Below the pieces are notes generated by a model that had not been told where the DNA came from, ran no database searches, and was given only the letters and a program-made list of their open reading frames with translations. Below are positions 26,807 to 34,966 of a stretch of 64,000 nucleotides of DNA, piece after piece. The translations under genes were made by a program, and so were the position numbers. This DNA comes from Devosia sp. ZB163. Lineage in GTDB: Bacteria; Pseudomonadota; Alphaproteobacteria; Rhizobiales; Devosiaceae. The stretch is taken from positions 558,001 through 622,000 of the forward strand of contig NZ_JAQRMY010000002.1 of NCBI RefSeq assembly GCF_028613635.1. Direction: 5' to 3'. Numbering within the stretch: position 1 is the first letter of the stretch; each line of letters opens with the position of its first letter.

Positions 26807-28326
26807 CAGGCATCTCCCTCGAAGGTACAGCTGGTGGGACGCAGGGCGCCGGTGGGTGTGAGCTTGGCGCCGGCCTTGAGCTGCAGGCCGTCGATGATCG
26901 TCGGCGTGCTGTCGGTGGCGCTGAGGTTGAAGAACCGATCGGTGAACTGCACCAGCTCGCCATCGAGCAGGCGCGGTGCCTGGCCGGTGAAATCGTTCAT
27001 GGCGAACTGCAGCCGCGCCGTGGTCGAGCCCTTGATGCCGACGCGGTTGCCGTCGAGCTCGTTCGACGCGATCTCGATCACCCCGTAATCGGGCTGGTGC
27101 GTCACGCTGATCCCGGCATTGCCGTTGTCGATCAGCCGGTTGGCGCTGACCCTGAGCCCGGCGCTGTCGCGGACCGCGAGGCCCGACTGGGCGTTCTGCA
27201 GCAGGAGGTTCCCGGCGACGTCGATGCAGTCGGCCGAGGTGATGGAGACGCCGGAGCGCTTGCTGCCGGCGATCAGGTTGTCCTCGATCCTGAGGTTGGC
27301 GGCGCCCGCGTCGGCGAAGATGCCATTGAGCCCGGCGTCGATGACGATGTTGCCCGAGACCTCGACCGCGATTGCCCCGCCGGTAACCTTGATGCCGTGG
27401 GTAGCGGGGCCGGCGAGGACGACGTTGCCGCGGGCGGCGATATCCTTGCCGCCGTTGAGCAGCAGCGCGGGGCCGGAGGAGGGGCCGAACACGTTGCCAT
27501 CGACGATTGCCTCGTCGGCATCGACCAGCGCGAGGGAGCCGACATTGTCGAAGCGGCTGTCGCGCACCACCGAGGGCGAGGGGTTGGCGTAGAAGCCGCC
27601 TTCGAGAATGGTGACCCCGGTCAGCGGCGGGAACAGCCCGTACCCGAGATCGGCAAACGTCATCCGCTCGAGCCTGGCGCTGCCCGAGAGCGCGACCACG
27701 ACGAACGGGTTGAAATCCTTGAGGCGCGGGTTGGGTTCGCCCGTTCCGGCGATCCCGGCGGCATTGCCGACGAGGTTCCCCGATGCGAGGAGGAAGGCGC
27801 CGGAGGAGCGATCGAGCAGCAGAGTTTCGCCCGGCTGCAGCGATAGCGTCGCGCCGTTCCACACCGCGATCGGCAGGTGGGCGACATAGCCGGCTTCGGT
27901 CTTGTCGATCAGGCCGGCAAGCCCGGCCGCGGTAACCGTTTCATGGAGCTGCGCGAGGCTGGTGACGCCGGCTTCGACCAGCAGCACTTCCGGCTTCGCC
28001 TGCGCCTGCCGAAGGGCCACGTGATAGTTGGCGCCTGCCTGCAGCGCGAGCTGGCTCAGCACCAGGTCGATCGAGACGACGCTGACCTTCGCCCCGCCGA
28101 GTGCCGGTTCATTGGCAGGTTTCGGCTCGGCTGCCGCATAGCTGAATCCGAGAGGCGCGGCCGCCGACTGGAGGTCGGTGGCAGGACGGCCGGCCTCGAC
28201 CATCGCCGCAAGGGCGGCGACGGTCTTTTCGTAGGCGAGGGTCCGCGCGTAGTCAGCCCCCGTGGCGGCCCAAGGGAGAGAGCATGCCGCGGCGGCAAGA
28301 CCTGCGCAGACCCACGCCCTACGCAT
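26806..28326 (-). CDS. algG: AlgG-like parallel beta-helix protein lacking the DPHD motif
   Basis: A 506-residue periplasmic protein (signal peptide about 1-23) with right-handed beta-helix repeats from about 190 to 440, of the kind found in mannuronan C5-epimerase AlgG, such as RIEDNLIAGSKRSGVSI and RVSANRLIDNGNAGISV. AlgG converts mannuronate to guluronate using a DPHD tetrad. I find no DPHD or close variant; the coil just before THGIKVTG, where the tetrad should lie, reads ALLLNGGKD. It may shield polymer from degradation, a second role of AlgG, without epimerising it. It overlaps algA by eight bases and precedes algI. Confidence 0.7.
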   Translation of the reverse strand: MRRAWVCAGLAAAACSLPWAATGADYARTLAYEKTVAALAAMVEAGRPATDLQSAAAPLGFSYAAAEPKPANEPALGGAKVSVVSIDLVLSQLALQAGANYHVALRQAQAKPEVLLVEAGVTSLAQLHETVTAAGLAGLIDKTEAGYVAHLPIAVWNGATLSLQPGETLLLDRSSGAFLLASGNLVGNAAGIAGTGEPNPRLKDFNPFVVVALSGSARLERMTFADLGYGLFPPLTGVTILEGGFYANPSPSVVRDSRFDNVGSLALVDADEAIVDGNVFGPSSGPALLLNGGKDIAARGNVVLAGPATHGIKVTGGAIAVEVSGNIVIDAGLNGIFADAGAANLRIEDNLIAGSKRSGVSITSADCIDVAGNLLLQNAQSGLAVRDSAGLRVSANRLIDNGNAGISVTHQPDYGVIEIASNELDGNRVGIKGSTTARLQFAMNDFTGQAPRLLDGELVQFTDRFFNLSATDSTPTIIDGLQLKAGAKLTPTGALRPTSCTFEGDA

Positions 28327-29755
28327 GTTCGCGGCTCCCGTCGGCGACCGCTGCGAGTTCCAGCAGCGGTGTGAGGTGCGTCAGGGGGCCGTCCACATGG
28401 CAGGCGACCTCGATGACCTGCATCGGGCCTGTGCCGTCATTGATAACGTCGGCGGTCTGTTCCGGGCCGATCTCGAAGGTGGCGCCGGCGCGGATCTCGC
28501 GGCGGCGACTGCCCATGTGCAGCATGCCGCCACCGGAGGCGACGACCATCAGTCGCCGGAACTCCGAGCCGCTCTCCACTGGCAGCGTCGCGCCGGGGTT
28601 CACTGTGAGATGGCGGAGCATGTAGCCGGCGCCGGAGGCGAGCTTGCCCTGCTTGCCCCAGTCCGTGGCGCCGACCGAGTGGTCCTCGGCCTCGCGGCGG
28701 TTCTGCGCCTTGAGCTGCTCGACGATCGTCTTGACGTTCTGCGACTGGTCGCGCGTCGTCACCAGCAGCGCGTCGTGGGTATCGACCACCACGAGGTTGT
28801 CGACGCCGACCACGGCGACCAGCCGGTCCGAGCCGCGGACATAGGTGTCGCGCGAGTTGACCATCATCACGTCGCCGCTGACGACGTTGTTGTCCTCGGA
28901 CTTCTTGCCGATGGTGTGGAACGCCGCCCAGGCGCCCACGTCGTCCCATTCGACATCGGCCGGCGCCAGCGCGACGGACCTCGACTTCTCGAACACCGCC
29001 CGCTCGGTGGGGAGGCTCTCGGCCGAGCCGAAACTCGCTTCCTCGAGCAGCAGGGCCCCGTCCTCGTTCCGGGCGTTGGCCAGCGAGGCGCTGACGGCGC
29101 CGAAGGTCACCGGATCGAACCGGCGATACTCCTCGATCACCGTGTCGGCCCGCATCAGCGAGATGCCCGAGGCCCAGTAGGCGAGGCCGGTCTCGATCAG
29201 CGACTGCGCGGTCTGCGCGTTGGGCTTTTCGATGAACTTCTCGGCCCGGTGCACGCCGCGATAGTTCGAGAACTCGCCGCCATCGATGATGTAGCCGTAG
29301 CCCGTCTCGTTGTAGCGCGGCTTGATGCCGAACGTGACGATCAGGCCGTCCATCGCCGCCTTGTGCGATTCCCGGATACGCGAGTTGAGGTCGCCCTCGA
29401 TCACGTGGTCGGACGGGCAGATCAGCATCACCGCGTCGGGATCGGTGCGGGCGATCAGCAGCGCTGCAGAGAGCACCGCCGGCCCGGTATTGCGCGCCAC
29501 CGGCTCGGCGATGATCCGCGCATTGCGCTGTACATCGCGAAGCTGGCGACGGACCGTGCCCAGGTGCCCGCTGGCGACCGACACCACGGGATCGTGGAAC
29601 AGTTCGCCCCGGTGCCGCTGCACGGTGGTCTGGAAGAAGGTGATCGAGCCCTCATGGTCGATCGGCTGGAACTGTTTCGGTTGCTGGCTGCGGGACAACG
29701 GCCAAAGCCGCGTACCCACGCCTCCGCAAAGCACGACTGGATGGATGGCGTTCAT
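28319..29755 (-). CDS. algA: Mannose-1-phosphate guanylyltransferase, degenerate isomerase domain
   Basis: A 478-residue AlgA/ManC-type protein producing GDP-mannose. The guanylyltransferase half is intact: CGGVGTRLWPLSRSQQPKQF (about 10-29), FIEKPNAQTAQ and VEWDDVGAWAAF. The C-terminal cupin half normally isomerises fructose-6-phosphate through a zinc site in a QMHHHRAEHW block. Here the aligned segment (about 387-406) reads PGATLPVESGSEFRRLMVV, without histidines, so isomerase activity is probably lost and mannose-6-phosphate must come from another enzyme. It starts one base after alg44. Confidence 0.85.
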   Translation of the reverse strand: MNAIHPVVLCGGVGTRLWPLSRSQQPKQFQPIDHEGSITFFQTTVQRHRGELFHDPVVSVASGHLGTVRRQLRDVQRNARIIAEPVARNTGPAVLSAALLIARTDPDAVMLICPSDHVIEGDLNSRIRESHKAAMDGLIVTFGIKPRYNETGYGYIIDGGEFSNYRGVHRAEKFIEKPNAQTAQSLIETGLAYWASGISLMRADTVIEEYRRFDPVTFGAVSASLANARNEDGALLLEEASFGSAESLPTERAVFEKSRSVALAPADVEWDDVGAWAAFHTIGKKSEDNNVVSGDVMMVNSRDTYVRGSDRLVAVVGVDNLVVVDTHDALLVTTRDQSQNVKTIVEQLKAQNRREAEDHSVGATDWGKQGKLASGAGYMLRHLTVNPGATLPVESGSEFRRLMVVASGGGMLHMGSRRREIRAGATFEIGPEQTADVINDGTGPMQVIEVACHVDGPLTHLTPLLELAAVADGSREHA

Positions 29756-29756
29756 C

Positions 29757-30905
29757 TTAGTGGCCCTCGTTCGCCGGTCCGTTGAAGGAGAAGAACCGTC
29801 CCACCGCCGCCAGCGGGTCGGATTTGATCAGCACGTCGACCGGCGACCCCACGGTGCTCGGGTTGAGCGCAGTGGCCGGCACGAGCGTGACCGGGATTGC
29901 CGTGCCGTCCGTGGCACTCCGCAGCAGTCCCGGCAGTTCCTTGGCATCGAGCGTCGCGGTGGTGACGGCGCCGCTCGGCATGTGCACCTCGGCATGGGCG
30001 CCGGAGGCGAGTGCCCTCAGCCCGTTGCCGTCGACCTTCGAAGAGATGACGACCGGTGCCTCCTTGGGCGCGACGGTCATCACGGTGTCGCCGGCCAGCA
30101 CCGTGGCGCCGCCCTGGGCCGAGCCGGGTGCGACGACGCAGTCGCACGGCATCGATACGGCGAGCACTTCGCCCGAGGTGGTGCGGATGGCGAAGGCGAT
30201 CTCGCCCTTGGTCGCGGCAGGATTGACGAAGTCGAGCTGGCCCGGGCTGATGGCCCTGAGGTCCATGCCATCAAGCGTGATGGTGGAGAGACTGGTGACC
30301 GGCAGCACGAACAGCCGCTCGTAGAGCTTCACGCCAACGAAGCCGACCAGCAGCAGGCCGAGGCCGGCGAAGGCGCCCCAGCGGATGCCGGTCATGATGC
30401 CCTGTGTGGCCGACGGCTTGGCGTTCGGTGCCTCGCTGCGCGCCCTCTCCGGCCTGTCGGCGGTGCGGATCAGCCCGTCGACCCCGACGAGTTCGCCGCC
30501 GACGACGGAGTTGAGGATGTAGCGCAGCTGCGGCAGGTGCGGGCCGGTGGGCTCGAGGAAGCGCAGCGTCACTGTGCCGGCTTCGGGGGAGCCGGCGCCG
30601 ATCGCAGCGTCCACCGGCAGGCTGATGGCGTAGCCGGGGAAGTTGAACACCAGCGTCACCAGCTGCACGCGGCCGTGCAGTTGCGGGTCGATCAGCCCGG
30701 TGGCTTCCGCCCCGACGATGCTGAGCGCGTGGCCCTGGAAGGAGCGGCCGTTGATGATGACGTTGAACGGCAGCCGGATGACCGGGTGTTCGCCGTGCAC
30801 GGCGGGTTCGGCCGCCACCGGGGCAGGCGAGGCGCTTCTCGTGGCTTTTGGTTTGTCGAGTTCTGCATGCGCTTCGGTCATTGCTGGTGAGCCCTCAGTT
30901 GGCAT
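29757..30905 (-). CDS. alg44: Alg44-like PilZ/membrane-fusion protein
   Basis: A 382-residue inner-membrane protein with the order of Pseudomonas Alg44: cytoplasmic PilZ-like domain (about 38-140), one membrane helix (about 177-197) and a periplasmic HlyD-like part with the MPCDC motif (254-256) also found in Alg44. Alg44 activates the polymerase Alg8 when its PilZ domain binds c-di-GMP via RxxxR and DxSxxG. Here the aligned stretches read GEHPV and SIVGAEA, so neither motif is present. It overlaps alg8 by 11 bases. Confidence 0.8.
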   Translation of the reverse strand: MPTEGSPAMTEAHAELDKPKATRSASPAPVAAEPAVHGEHPVIRLPFNVIINGRSFQGHALSIVGAEATGLIDPQLHGRVQLVTLVFNFPGYAISLPVDAAIGAGSPEAGTVTLRFLEPTGPHLPQLRYILNSVVGGELVGVDGLIRTADRPERARSEAPNAKPSATQGIMTGIRWGAFAGLGLLLVGFVGVKLYERLFVLPVTSLSTITLDGMDLRAISPGQLDFVNPAATKGEIAFAIRTTSGEVLAVSMPCDCVVAPGSAQGGATVLAGDTVMTVAPKEAPVVISSKVDGNGLRALASGAHAEVHMPSGAVTTATLDAKELPGLLRSATDGTAIPVTLVPATALNPSTVGSPVDVLIKSDPLAAVGRFFSFNGPANEGH

Positions 30906-32382
30906 GGATCGGGAAGGGGCTGAGGAGCCCCGTGACGAAGATCACTCCGGCGACCAGCAGGCCCAGGGCGAGCACGTGCATGTAGCTGGAGCTGATGGCG
31001 CGGACCCGCCCCGCGCGGCCGGCGCTGTTGTTCACGCTGGTCGCCGACTGGCGGGTCCAGCGCTGGCGGTCGAGGCGGAACATGACCGAGGTCTTGATCG
31101 CGGCGCCGAACAGCTGGCCGAAGTAAAGCAGGAACGGGTAGGTGATCGGGAACGGGCCGCCGAAGCTGGCGAGCAGCCAGCAATAGGCGTAGCGGGTGGC
31201 CATCACCCAGGCGATGTAGGCGACCGCGATCAGCGGATCGACGAACACCGAGAAGAGCACGATGCCGACCGGCGCCGTCAGCGTCGTCCACATCGAGACG
31301 CGCTGGTCGAGGATCGACCACCAGGCGAAGGGTCCGATTCTCGTCGGCGACAGTGCCAGGGCCCGGCCATTGGTGCGCAGCATGTTACCGAACCAGCGGC
31401 GCATCAGCGTGACGGCGCTCTCGATGAAGCCGGGCTTGGGCTGGGTCTCCATCGAGACGCAGGCGACGTCCGGCAGGTAGGCCATCTCGTAGCCGTGCTT
31501 GAGCAGCCAGAACCAGGTCGACTTGTCGTCGCCGGTGAGGAACTTCACCCGGCCCAGGCGCCAGTGATCGATGTAGTCCTGCTCGACCGAAGCGATGAAC
31601 TCGGGGTTGGTGGCGAGATCGGCGCGGAACACCGACATGCGGCCGGTGAGGGTCAGCACGCGGCGGCCGAGCGCCACCGCCGACATCATCATCTGGCGCT
31701 GGGTGAAGCGCAGCTTGAACCAGTCGCGGAACAGCGGGGTGTCGTCGATCTCGGCGCGCTCGTGCGTGGTCAGTGCCCCGACCTTGCCGTTGGCGAAGAA
31801 CGGCGCGGCGCGCTCGACGATGTCCTCGGGGATCTGAGTGTCGCCGTCGATCAGCAGCACGACGTCATCGGCGCTGGGATAGCGGCGGGCGATGGAGCGC
31901 AGCGAGGTGGCGAGCGCGTCGCGCTTGCCGGTGCCGTCGATGCGATCGATGACAACCTCGACGGTGTTGGTGCCGGCGAGAACCTGTGCAGCGACGGCGC
32001 GGATCAGCCGCTCGTCGGCGAGATCGACCACCGAGGCGACGACCGTCGAGCCGCCGGGGGAGCGCCGGGCTGCCAGAAAGATCGAGCGGTAGACGCGCGA
32101 GGTGATCGCGGCCTCGATCTTGTAGCTGGTGGCGAGGAAGAAGGCGTGCGCCGGCCGCCTGGCGGCGTAGAGCGCCTCGGCGGCAGCACGCCGCCGAGGA
32201 TAAGCGATGCGGATGTAGACGTGCGCACGCACGAAGTTGACCAGCGCCCAGCTGTAGCGCCAGAGCCCGATCACCCCGAGGGTGAGGAACACCCCGGCGC
32301 CGCCCGAGAAGGCGGATGCCGGTACGGTGCTGGCGATGGCCGCGGCCGAGAGGACGTAGATGGCGTGCGCAAAGGGGTTCAT
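30895..32382 (-). CDS. alg8: Alginate polymerase glycosyltransferase Alg8
   Basis: A 495-residue inner-membrane GT2 glycosyltransferase, the same length as Pseudomonas Alg8, which polymerises mannuronate from GDP-mannuronate. Two N-terminal helices, a cytoplasmic GT domain with LLIDGD (176-181), FLTGDDKSTWFWLLKHGYEM from 281 and MRRWFGNMLRTNGRAL near 327-342, then several C-terminal helices. These blocks are close to those of known Alg8 and clearly distinguish it from cellulose or hyaluronan synthases. It starts five bases after algD. Confidence 0.92.
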   Translation of the reverse strand: MNPFAHAIYVLSAAAIASTVPASAFSGGAGVFLTLGVIGLWRYSWALVNFVRAHVYIRIAYPRRRAAAEALYAARRPAHAFFLATSYKIEAAITSRVYRSIFLAARRSPGGSTVVASVVDLADERLIRAVAAQVLAGTNTVEVVIDRIDGTGKRDALATSLRSIARRYPSADDVVLLIDGDTQIPEDIVERAAPFFANGKVGALTTHERAEIDDTPLFRDWFKLRFTQRQMMMSAVALGRRVLTLTGRMSVFRADLATNPEFIASVEQDYIDHWRLGRVKFLTGDDKSTWFWLLKHGYEMAYLPDVACVSMETQPKPGFIESAVTLMRRWFGNMLRTNGRALALSPTRIGPFAWWSILDQRVSMWTTLTAPVGIVLFSVFVDPLIAVAYIAWVMATRYAYCWLLASFGGPFPITYPFLLYFGQLFGAAIKTSVMFRLDRQRWTRQSATSVNNSAGRAGRVRAISSSYMHVLALGLLVAGVIFVTGLLSPFPIHAN

Positions 32383-32387
32383 GGCGA

Positions 32388-33707
32388 CTACCAGCAGATG
32401 CCTTCGTAGGTGCCGTTGGAGCGCAGCGAGGCGTTGATGCGCGTCAGGTCGACCAGCGAGCGGTACTCGCTCACCGCGTTGAGCGGCGCGATGGTCTCCT
32501 CGTAGCGGTTGCCCACGAGGATCACATCGGAGGACGAGATCAGGTCCTCGATCCTGCCGACGAGGCGGGCCGGCAGGTCCGGCACCACGTCGTTGCCGCG
32601 ACCCATGGCGCTGACCCCGCCGGCGACGGCCTGCGAGACGTAGGGGTCATAGACGCGGAGCTCGAGGCCCTTGCTGATCAGCCGGCTCGCAAGTTCCGCC
32701 AGCGGGCTTTCGCGCAGGTCGTCAGTACCGGGCTTGAAGGCGATGCCGACGAGGCCCACCGACTTGGCGCCGGAGTTGGCGACCATGGTCTCGGCCCGGT
32801 CGATCTGCGCCGCATTGGCGACCAGCACCGAGTCGAGGAGTGGCGAGGAGACGCCCTTCTTCGCGGCGAGATGCTGTAGCGCACGGACGTCCTTGGGCAG
32901 GCACGAGCCGCCGAAGGCGAAGCCCGGCTTCATGAAGTAGGGCGAGATGTTCACCTTGGTGTCGGCGCAGATGAGCTTCATCACCTGCTGGCCGTCGACG
33001 CCCGAGGCCTTGGCGATGTTGCCGATTTCGTTGGCGAAGGTGACCTTCACGGCGCGCCAGGAATTGGACGCATACTTCACCGCCTCGGCGGTCTTCAGCG
33101 TCACCACGTGCGAAGGCACGGGCATCTCGGCGTTGATGTCCTTGAGGATCTGCGCGGTGCGGTCTTCGAGCGCGCCGAAGACGATCAGGCCCGGATCGTA
33201 ATAGTCGGCGATCGCCGTGCTCTCGCGCAGGAACTCGGGGTAGTAGCCGACGCCGAACCCCTGGCCGGCGACCATGCCGCTCGCTTCCTCGAGCACCGGG
33301 ATGCAGGTCTCGTCCATGGTGCCGGGCACGATGGTCGAGCGGATGATCACCGAATGGAAGCTCTGCTTGTGGCGGATCGCCTGGCCGATGTCGGCGCAGA
33401 CACCCTTCACGTATTTGAGCCCGACGGCGCCGGTCTCGTCGCTCGGCGTGCCGACGCAGACGAAGCTGGCGTCGGTATCGAGCACGGCCTGCTGGCCGTC
33501 GGTGGTGGCACGCAGCCGGCCCGACGCCACGGCGCGGGCGATGATCTCGTCGAGCCCGTTTTCGACAATGGGGGAGAGCCCCGCATTGACGGCGTCGACC
33601 TTTGCCGGATCGAGGTCGACTGCGATCACCTCGTGACCGTCGTCCGCGAGGCAGGCGGCGGACACGACCCCGACATAACCGATTCCAAAGACGCTGATTT
33701 TGGCCAC
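32388..33707 (-). CDS. algD: GDP-mannose 6-dehydrogenase
   Basis: A 439-residue cytoplasmic dehydrogenase oxidising GDP-mannose to GDP-mannuronate, the committed step of alginate synthesis. N-terminal Rossmann motif FGIGYVGVV (7-15), catalytic cysteine C269 in FGGSCLPKDVRAL, and FKPGTDDLRESPL in the C-terminal domain. The last residues, EGICW, match the end of Pseudomonas AlgD, which favours GDP-mannose over UDP-glucose as substrate. It is the first gene of the operon and is preceded by nearly 800 bp without a convincing gene. Confidence 0.94.
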   Translation of the reverse strand: MAKISVFGIGYVGVVSAACLADDGHEVIAVDLDPAKVDAVNAGLSPIVENGLDEIIARAVASGRLRATTDGQQAVLDTDASFVCVGTPSDETGAVGLKYVKGVCADIGQAIRHKQSFHSVIIRSTIVPGTMDETCIPVLEEASGMVAGQGFGVGYYPEFLRESTAIADYYDPGLIVFGALEDRTAQILKDINAEMPVPSHVVTLKTAEAVKYASNSWRAVKVTFANEIGNIAKASGVDGQQVMKLICADTKVNISPYFMKPGFAFGGSCLPKDVRALQHLAAKKGVSSPLLDSVLVANAAQIDRAETMVANSGAKSVGLVGIAFKPGTDDLRESPLAELASRLISKGLELRVYDPYVSQAVAGGVSAMGRGNDVVPDLPARLVGRIEDLISSSDVILVGNRYEETIAPLNAVSEYRSLVDLTRINASLRSNGTYEGICW

Positions 33708-34495
33708 AACAGTTCTCTTTTCCGAAGTGTGAGCAGTATCGTTCTCGCCGAAGGGCGAGTTGTATTGAGTAGCGACGTGTACAGAACAGCGAGCTAGAAG
33801 CTCATTGGCCCCGTTCCGCTAAGTGGGTGCATTCGTACTCTCCACCGCTGGAGTTTCGACGCAGGCACTTAGTTTGCCGGCATTCTTGCCGAGGGACGGA
33901 GATGCTTTCCGTCCGATGCATGAAAGCCTGTTCGTTGGCCCTGAAGCTGAGAAGCAATGGCGATTCATAGGAGCTATGCGTACAGCGCATAGCTTCGCTA
34001 CTTCTCGCATCTGCGACGTTGGGATGAGTGCGTCATCCAATCGCAGGCGGCGCGCGGGCCTGGCGAGGGCGCGGCTTTGTACGACACCGGACGGAAGAGT
34101 GTCCGGATTACGGCAAAACCTTGCCTTGCCTCCATGCTCACGGCCGCGTGATCAAAAACTAGGCAGTTTTTGCTCTTTTGGGGACGTGACATCCGGATGA
34201 CAGCGGCAGCAGCGCTGACCCGATTGGACTCCCGCCCGGCCGGCGCAAAATCTGCTGTTTCCTGCTGTTTCCGGGGATTTAGTTCGAGTCTTTAAGTAAT
34301 CGCACGGGATCCCCGCCGGGATTCGTTAGGTGTTTGTGGGCAGTTGCAGCCCGCACGGGAGCGCCGGGGTTCAGCCGCGCTTTTGCCGTCGTTGAGCGAA
34401 AGGATTCGCATGGGCAGAATCGGAGGGCACCCTTCGGTTCATTGTTGCCTGGCGTCTCACGCGCCAGCGCTTGGGTAAAAGAACGGGTCTATCGA
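33708..34495. promoter_or_regulatory. Long divergent control region upstream of algD
   Basis: About 790 bp between algD (minus) and the receiver-domain gene (plus), with lower GC than the flanks. It contains a 9-bp dyad at 33972-33994 and a tandem TGCTGTTTCC at about 34252-34271. Short frames here have no ribosome sites or known products. The operon promoter should lie in it, but I cannot assign -35/-10 boxes. Confidence 0.5.
33972..33994. promoter_or_regulatory. Operator-like dyad upstream of algD
   Basis: AGCTATGCG, a 5-nt spacer TACAG and CGCATAGCT form a perfect 9-bp inverted repeat 265 bp before the algD start. The form suits a dimeric regulator; which one is unknown. Confidence 0.4.
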
Positions 34496-34918
34496 TTGTC
34501 AGGTACCGGAAGCAGCAGCCGGCCATTGGTCCTCGTTGTCGAGGATGAACCCATGATCATGTTGGGGGCGGTCCAGCTTTTCGAGACGGCGGGGTTCGAG
34601 GCCCTCGTCGCCTTCAGCTCGGACGAAGCCGTCGCGCACCTCGAGGGGCGCGGAGGCATCGTGGTCGCATTCATAGAGTATGACGTGCCAGGCACGCTCG
34701 ACGGCCCGCAACTGGCCGAGACGGTGCGCAACCGCTGGCCCACCGTCGAAATCATCGTCGTCTCGCGCCCACGCATCGGCCACGCGCCGGACCTGCCGCT
34801 CGGGGCGCGCTATTTCGAGAAGCCCTACACGCACTCCGAAATCAACCGCGCTCTCGAAGAGCTCGGGCTGACGGGGGAACTGCCACGCGCCAGGACGAAC
34901 TTGCCGCCGCGCGGGTGA
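34496..34918 (+). CDS. Single-domain receiver protein with Glu at the phospho-acceptor position
   Basis: A CheY-like receiver domain of about 140 residues without an output domain. The acidic pocket VVEDEP (E16, D17, E18), the conserved Ser90 and Lys109 (YFEKP) are present. The expected phospho-acceptor Asp in FTDxxMPG is replaced by Glu61 (AFIEYDVPG). No ATG is available near the domain. I chose TTG 34496; the frame is open from TTG 34334, so a longer N-terminus is possible. It is transcribed away from algD and could regulate it. Confidence 0.7.
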   Translation: MSGTGSSSRPLVLVVEDEPMIMLGAVQLFETAGFEALVAFSSDEAVAHLEGRGGIVVAFIEYDVPGTLDGPQLAETVRNRWPTVEIIVVSRPRIGHAPDLPLGARYFEKPYTHSEINRALEELGLTGELPRARTNLPPRG

Positions 34919-34966
34919 CAACGTTAGCGAGACTGCGAGCCGAGGCTCCGGCCCGGCTCGCTCCCG

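Noticed and set aside
33823-34200. A 125-codon plus-strand frame in the algD control region
   Set aside because: There is no ribosome site or family, and it covers the operator-like dyad, so I treat the region as non-coding.
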